Of a stretch of 24,761 nucleotides of DNA, positions 21,908-24,761 are shown piece by piece. Each line of letters starts with the position of its first letter. Position 1 is the first letter of the stretch. The translations under genes and the position numbers were made by a program. The notes beneath the pieces were generated by a model. That model ran no database searches, had not been told where the DNA came from, and saw nothing but the letters and a program-made list of their open reading frames with translations. The DNA is from a virus. The stretch is from positions 1-24,761 of the IMG/VR virus record IMGVR_UViG_3300008217_000084; one strand, written 5' to 3'.

Positions 21908-22097
21908 CTGTACGTTTCCTTACCTTTACCTCTATCACTAAGTCAGGGTCATGATATAATACAGCTTTTAATCCTCCACCATTCTCACTACCAACCCTTA
22001 CCCTTGTAGTTGAAAAGTAATTGTGATTAGTTCTTTCTGCCGTAACTTCATTAACTTCGTGTAAATTAATTTCTGGCATCTGGTGATCGTACTTCAT
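21870..22097 (-). CDS. Small hypothetical protein with basic tail
   Basis: 75 residues. A beta-rich body (INLHEVNEVTAERTNHNYFS, TTRVRVGSENGGGLKAVLYHD, LVIEVKVRKR) ends in a Lys/Glu-rich tail. No family recognised. It is the first gene after a sigma70-type promoter and hairpin H3, with AGGAG before the ATG, so it begins a transcription unit. The end overlaps the 48-residue gene. Confidence 0.65.
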   Translation of the reverse strand: MKYDHQMPEINLHEVNEVTAERTNHNYFSTTRVRVGSENGGGLKAVLYHDPDLVIEVKVRKRTDAEKKREEKKAA

Positions 22098-22116
22098 CTG
22101 TTTAATCTCCTAAGTA

Positions 22117-22145
22117 ATTATATCACTGTTGGTGGGTTGACGCAA
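22117..22145 (-). promoter_or_regulatory. Sigma70-type promoter upstream of the 75-residue gene
   Basis: TTGCGT (22140-22145), a 17-nt spacer and a perfect TATAAT (22117-22122) on the minus strand, about 20 bases before the start codon at 22097. Hairpin H3 lies directly upstream of the -35 box. The spacing and perfect -10 box make it a good candidate for host polymerase. Confidence 0.6.
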
Positions 22146-22149
22146 CTAA

Positions 22150-22201
22150 CTATATAGAACCCTATAGAGTTCGTAGAACTCACTCTATAGGGTCTATATA
22201 G
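22150..22201. repeat. Intergenic hairpin H3
   Basis: CTATATAGA/TCTATATAG and CCCTATAGAG/CTCTATAGGG (19 pairs with one bulged A), then AGTTC/GAACT around a short loop, with a two-base bulge. The apical part is nearly the same as in H2, and the stem differs from H2 by a paired A-T for G-C exchange. It lies between the 52-residue gene and a sigma70-type promoter, so it may separate two transcription units. Confidence 0.75.
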
Positions 22202-22219
22202 CCTATTGGACTTCGGCAA

Positions 22220-22378
22220 TCAGGATGCACTCCCATATTTATCTATGATATACTCCCTTGCCTTGGCCTGTTCCTTTTTATCCTTAAACTCTTTAAGAAT
22301 TTCTGACATGGCCCAACCTCTACGCCTACTCGACTTGGCTTCTGCCATCAAGTTTTCTACTCGTTGTTCTACATTCAT
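22220..22378 (-). CDS. 52-residue hypothetical protein
   Basis: The ATG at 22378 is one base after the preceding stop codon, with GGAAGGAA upstream. The product starts MNVEQRVENLMAEAKSSRRR and is a charged helix that ends REYIIDKYGSAS. No family recognised. The codon pattern and close packing argue for a real gene, too short for most gene finders. Confidence 0.55.
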   Translation of the reverse strand: MNVEQRVENLMAEAKSSRRRGWAMSEILKEFKDKKEQAKAREYIIDKYGSAS

Positions 22379-22379
22379 T

Positions 22380-22589
22380 TTATTTTCCTTCCTTTAAGTC
22401 CTTGCCCACAACTACTGTTTCTTCATGTATTTCTAAATTAAACCAATCATAGTCTGGTATTTCATCGAGTTCCTTAAGAGCAAGTTTCTTTATTTGATCT
22501 TCAGTTAAGTTGACAAAGTGATTAAAGATTGTAAGTTCTGTTTTCTGTGTCACTTCTCTGAAGACTGTTACATCATATCCTGTAATCAT
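22380..22589 (-). CDS. Small hypothetical acidic protein
   Basis: 69 residues, with an alternating beta/helix pattern (YDVTVFREVTQKTELTIF, EDQIKKLALKELDEIPDYDWFNLEI). AAAGGA lies eight bases upstream of the ATG. No family recognised. It belongs to the chain of small early genes. Confidence 0.6.
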   Translation of the reverse strand: MITGYDVTVFREVTQKTELTIFNHFVNLTEDQIKKLALKELDEIPDYDWFNLEIHEETVVVGKDLKEGK

Positions 22590-22602
22590 ATCATAAATCC
22601 TT

Positions 22603-22770
22603 TAGTGTTTTTTCAATATAATTCTTTGCATATTTTCCTGCATCGGCAGAGCTAAAGTATTTCTCTACATCTTCGGATACTTCTTCGATAGTAAAATCGA
22701 CTTCACCACCATAGAAATAGCCATCACAGAACTCTTCAATTTGCATAGTAAGATTTTTAATTTTACTCAT
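22603..22770 (-). CDS. 55-residue hypothetical acidic protein
   Basis: The ATG at 22770 overlaps the stop of the 49-residue gene (ATGA) and has GGAAGGA upstream. The product is acidic (MSKIKNLTMQIEEFCDGYFY, later VDFTIEEVSEDVEKYFSSAD). No family recognised. Strong acidity is common among phage early proteins that mimic DNA or bind host enzymes, but that is only a possibility. Confidence 0.55.
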
Positions 22771-22916
22771 TTTATTTTCCTTCCAAAAATTCTATCTATT
22801 TCTTCTACTATCTCACTTGCACTAGACCCTTCAGATAAACTTTCCCATTCTGGTCTACCCATAATCCATTCAAGACTATCTCTTGCATTTAGTAATAATC
22901 TTTTTATTTCATCCAT
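22767..22916 (-). CDS. 49-residue hypothetical protein
   Basis: The ATG at 22916 has AAAGGA about ten bases upstream and follows the Cys-rich 245-residue gene. The product is an amphipathic helix pair (MDEIKRLLLNARDSLEWIMG, then ASEIVEEIDRIFGRKIK). The stop overlaps the next start as ATGA. No family recognised. Confidence 0.55.
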   Translation of the reverse strand: MDEIKRLLLNARDSLEWIMGRPEWESLSEGSSASEIVEEIDRIFGRKIK

Positions 22917-22928
22917 TTTCTTTTCCTT

Positions 22929-23666
22929 TTATTGTGTGTAATGTACTGCACCATTACCATGCACCACTATAGCTATGGACTTAGCTTTAATTTGAGAGCC
23001 AGAACATAGCAAGCACTTGGTACACTGTGTTCTTCGCCCAGCCTCTTTGCTTGCAGGACAAAGTATTTCTTTTCCTTTAACTATCTCATCCATAGACGCT
23101 ATGGTACGGTATGTTCTATGATCTTTAGACCAAGCATCCATTGCTTGTTTCAAAGTATCTGCACTTTCCATCATAAACTTGGGCTGGAAGTCAGCATTTT
23201 CTATATCTTTCTGGTGACTATATGCTGTATGCCCAGAGCTTTTAGACAGTAAACTTTCCCATACATAAGCTGGTACTGCTGAAGGATCGCCATAAGTGCC
23301 TAACCTGACACTACGTCCATCCCCTATTTCAGATATATCTTTGTGAGTTGTAATTTTGATATATTTACCAGCTTTGTAAGCCTTGTATACCAGCACTGGA
23401 CCTTGACCAATAAATACATAGCAAGTTCTTTTCTTTGCAAGTTTCTTTTTCGGATCATTGTGTGGTATGCCGCGATGGATACAATCACCACAGATAGAAT
23501 AATCTAACCCGTTTTTATTAGCTATCCTTGGATCAGTATCCTTACAAAGTATATAAGTTTGTACCATGTCACCAGTTTTGTCATTGTTAGACTTACCTTG
23601 TAAGGCTATAGCAACAATAGGTTTTCCATCAAGTAGGGATGGACCATCATAGATTATATGGCTCAT
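22929..23666 (-). CDS. Conserved-looking Cys-rich phage protein (unknown function)
   Basis: 245 residues, the largest gene of the right part. It has two Cys clusters: CGDCIHRG plus RTCYVF near residues 60-85, and CPASKEAGRRTQCTKCLLC near residues 203-221, suitable for binding zinc or an Fe-S cluster. Other marked segments are MSHIIYDGPSLLDGKPIVAI and VRLGTYGDPSAVPAYVWESL. The pattern is one I associate with a family of phage proteins of unknown function (DUF7227-like), without certainty. Radical SAM CxxxCxxC is absent. It overlaps the upstream gene by four bases. Confidence 0.6.
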   Translation of the reverse strand: MSHIIYDGPSLLDGKPIVAIALQGKSNNDKTGDMVQTYILCKDTDPRIANKNGLDYSICGDCIHRGIPHNDPKKKLAKKRTCYVFIGQGPVLVYKAYKAGKYIKITTHKDISEIGDGRSVRLGTYGDPSAVPAYVWESLLSKSSGHTAYSHQKDIENADFQPKFMMESADTLKQAMDAWSKDHRTYRTIASMDEIVKGKEILCPASKEAGRRTQCTKCLLCSGSQIKAKSIAIVVHGNGAVHYTQ

Positions 23667-23905
23667 AGAATTTTTCCTTCTTCTATAATAGTATATCCTA
23701 GTTTCTTAATAGTTTCAATCACTTCCAGAGTGAGTGTCTTTGTTCCTGCAAGTCTTGCAAAGAGCCTTCCTTTAGGACAAATAGGATATATTCTTTTCGA
23801 TCCATAGTTGTCTCGTTCCTCTACATAAATAATTTTATTTTCTGGATAACCTTTATCTATGCCATGAAAAGTAACAAAACCTTCCTCACAATTTGGATTA
23901 TACAT
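23663..23905 (-). CDS. Small hypothetical protein
   Basis: 80 residues with a beta-rich first half (EEGFVTFHGIDKGYPENKII, YVEERDNYGSKRIYPICPKG) and a helix at the end (TLEVIETIKKLGYTIIEEG). AAGGAAGG lies about nine bases upstream. No family recognised. Its stop overlaps the start of the Cys-rich gene (ATGA). Confidence 0.6.
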   Translation of the reverse strand: MYNPNCEEGFVTFHGIDKGYPENKIIYVEERDNYGSKRIYPICPKGRLFARLAGTKTLTLEVIETIKKLGYTIIEEGKIL

Positions 23906-23924
23906 TTTTACTATCCTTCCTTTG

Positions 23925-24269
23925 TTATGAAAGACAACTTATTGCATTGAAAATACCTAATCCTTTGGCATAAACACCATCTACTTTGGCTTCTGCAAGG
24001 ATAGCTTTAGTGATCCTACCTATACCTTTCGGAAGCTGGCCGTCGGGAAAAGGCAACTCCACATTTACAAAAGTCCCGTCTTTGAGTTGACCATGACAAT
24101 AAGAAATATCCCAAGCAGGAAAACAGGGATCACTTAATAGTCTGAGCCTTATTATTTTATTTAATCTTTTATCTGCCCAGTCCACAGTTTCTTTAATAGT
24201 TTTTGATACAGCGGAATGGTAATCAGCGTAGGAACCGTAGACTTCAGCTAAATTATTTATTTCGTTCAT
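23925..24269 (-). CDS. Hypothetical phage protein
   Basis: 114 residues. A helical N-terminal half (YGSYADYHSAVSKTIKETVDWADKRLNKIIRL) is followed by a beta-rich region with aromatic residues (FPAWDISYCHGQLKDGTFVNVELPFP) and a helix. No family recognised. AAGGAAGG precedes the ATG, and the first copy of the 89-nt hairpin repeat lies directly upstream of that ribosome site. Confidence 0.6.
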   Translation of the reverse strand: MNEINNLAEVYGSYADYHSAVSKTIKETVDWADKRLNKIIRLRLLSDPCFPAWDISYCHGQLKDGTFVNVELPFPDGQLPKGIGRITKAILAEAKVDGVYAKGLGIFNAISCLS

Positions 24270-24283
24270 AATTTACTTTCCTT

Positions 24284-24372
24284 CCTTTGCTATGGTCAAA
24301 GACTGTTCAAGGATAGGGAACATCCTAAAGGATGCTCCCTCACCTTCAAAAGTCTTTTACAAAAGGTCTATA
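24284..24372 (-). repeat. 89-nt structured direct repeat, copy 1
   Basis: Matches 24482-24570 at about 82 of 89 positions. On the minus strand GGGAGCATCC pairs with GGATGTTCCC around TTTA, and flanking AAAGACT pairs with AGTCTTT. It runs from the end of the 38-residue gene to the ribosome site of the 114-residue gene, so it sits in the mRNA between the two. Confidence 0.85.
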
Positions 24373-24473
24373 ACTGTCATGCAAACAATCAGTGTAATGG
24401 TAATCAAGGTTAGGCAGTTAATTAAATGCCTAATATTTGATTTTTTCACATCGTTTTCACGTCTTAAATTCAT
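24357..24473 (-). CDS. 38-residue single-pass membrane protein
   Basis: The ATG at 24473 has AAAGGAG six bases upstream. The product has a basic start (MNLRRENDVKKSNIRHL) and one membrane helix (INCLTLITITLIVCMTVIDLL). Its stop codon lies within the first hairpin repeat. It shares its start region, including the ribosome site, with the 56-residue gene at the window edge. Function unknown; small early membrane proteins are known in phages for host interference. Confidence 0.6.
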   Translation of the reverse strand: MNLRRENDVKKSNIRHLINCLTLITITLIVCMTVIDLL

Positions 24474-24481
24474 ACCCATCT

Positions 24482-24570
24482 CCTTTGCTATGGTTAAAGA
24501 CTACTCAAGGATAGGGAACATCCTATAGGACATTCCCTCACCTTCAAAAGTCTTTTACAAAAGGTCTATA
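24482..24570 (-). repeat. 89-nt structured direct repeat, copy 2
   Basis: On the minus strand GGGAATGTCC pairs with GGATGTTCCC around TATA, so two bases differ from a perfect complement but both remain as G-U pairs. It lies between the stop of the 56-residue gene and the ribosome site of the 38-residue gene. Confidence 0.85.
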
Positions 24571-24736
24571 TTTTTCTTTCCTTTTCAACTTTGTGAACAG
24601 TAACACAAGAATTATAAGTTGACGACATTAGATTTTGTGTAACGTAGTTTACCCAATCCTCTGGCTCATGACCCCAACCCGGAACCATATCAAGATCAGC
24701 TTCAAAAGTAAGTTCAATCTTAACGCGACTAGACAT
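24566..24736 (-). CDS. 56-residue hypothetical protein
   Basis: The ATG at 24736 has AAAGGAG six bases upstream. The product begins MSSRVKIELTFEADLDMVPG and continues through WGHEPEDWVNYVTQN; it is acidic in the middle and basic at the end, and looks like a small alpha/beta fold. No family recognised. The start context is the same as that of the 38-residue gene, so both may be made at similar rates. Confidence 0.6.
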   Translation of the reverse strand: MSSRVKIELTFEADLDMVPGWGHEPEDWVNYVTQNLMSSTYNSCVTVHKVEKERKI

Positions 24737-24744
24737 ACCCATCT

Positions 24745-24761
24745 CCTTTGCTATGGTTAAA
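24745..24761 (-). repeat. 89-nt repeat, copy 3 (cut by window edge)
   Basis: Seventeen bases identical to the start of copy 2, reaching the right edge. The 11-nt block between it and the start codon (the SD-ATGGGT leader) is also shared with copy 2. The rest lies outside the window, so more copies may follow. Confidence 0.65.

Noticed and set aside
22592-22770. Longer version of the 55-residue gene ending at 22592
   Set aside because: Careful reading gives five A in that run, which puts a TAA at 22603-22605; the longer reading is out of frame.
24292-24528. + strand frame beginning and ending in the same repeated peptide
   Set aside because: The peptide repeat is just the translated 89-nt hairpin repeat on the wrong strand; the minus strand has two genes with ribosome sites there.
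24284-24761. CRISPR-like array at the right edge
   Set aside because: The repeats are 89 nt, the spacing is irregular and filled by coding sequence, and no cas genes are present.

Overview
The window is a piece of a tailed-phage genome (or a prophage or metagenome-assembled phage contig) with low GC and very tight gene packing. It has a T7/podovirus-type replication module: family A DNA polymerase, gp4-like primase-helicase, endonuclease I-like resolvase, gp2.5-like single-strand binding protein and a RecB/Cas4-like nuclease. It also carries class II ribonucleotide reductase, a HesB/IscA protein, Hsp20, DUF3310, DUF932 and a tRNA-Arg. This gene set resembles aquatic, especially marine, podovirus-like phages. 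The host cannot be fixed from the sequence. No integrase, large terminase, capsid or RNA polymerase gene lies inside the window.

Layout. Positions 1-3417 (+ strand) hold the 3' end of a very large virion-associated protein, an M15 peptidase endolysin, a basic DUF6321-like protein and a small membrane/coiled-coil protein. A 166-nt structured gap separates this from everything else, which is on the minus strand. Read in its own direction of transcription (right to left), the minus-strand block starts with many tiny genes at the right edge (24761 to about 19560), two of them separated by an 89-nt structured repeat. Next come DUF932, a secreted SleB-type hydrolase, primase-helicase, DNA polymerase, a PD-(D/E)XK protein, an HTH protein, SSB, a RecB-like nuclease, the resolvase, DUF3310, class II RNR and tRNA-Arg(UCU). 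A sigma70-type promoter then drives Hsp20 through a highly folded leader. After a terminator follow a possible GNAT-fold protein, two glycosyltransferase-type proteins (one a 764-residue fusion), a holin, a lipoprotein, a cupin, the small terminase and HesB.

How it fits together. The right-hand small genes look like early host-takeover genes. The middle supplies nucleotides and replicates and recombines the DNA. The left part of the minus strand supplies packaging, lysis and surface-modification functions, and meets the + strand virion/lysis genes head-on at about 3420-3580. Most minus-strand genes overlap by 1-20 nt or are separated by a few nt, which points to translational coupling in long operons.

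Most notable signals: (1) the 5' leader of the phage Hsp20 gene folds into consecutive hairpins, the last of which hides the ribosome-binding site, like an RNA thermometer; (2) three long intergenic hairpins share one apical sequence, and two of them show a compensatory base-pair change; (3) the right-edge hairpin repeat varies only by pairing-preserving changes in its inner stem; (4) a glycosyltransferase/methyltransferase/MptE-like fusion protein; and (5) several unlisted micro-genes of 23-59 codons.
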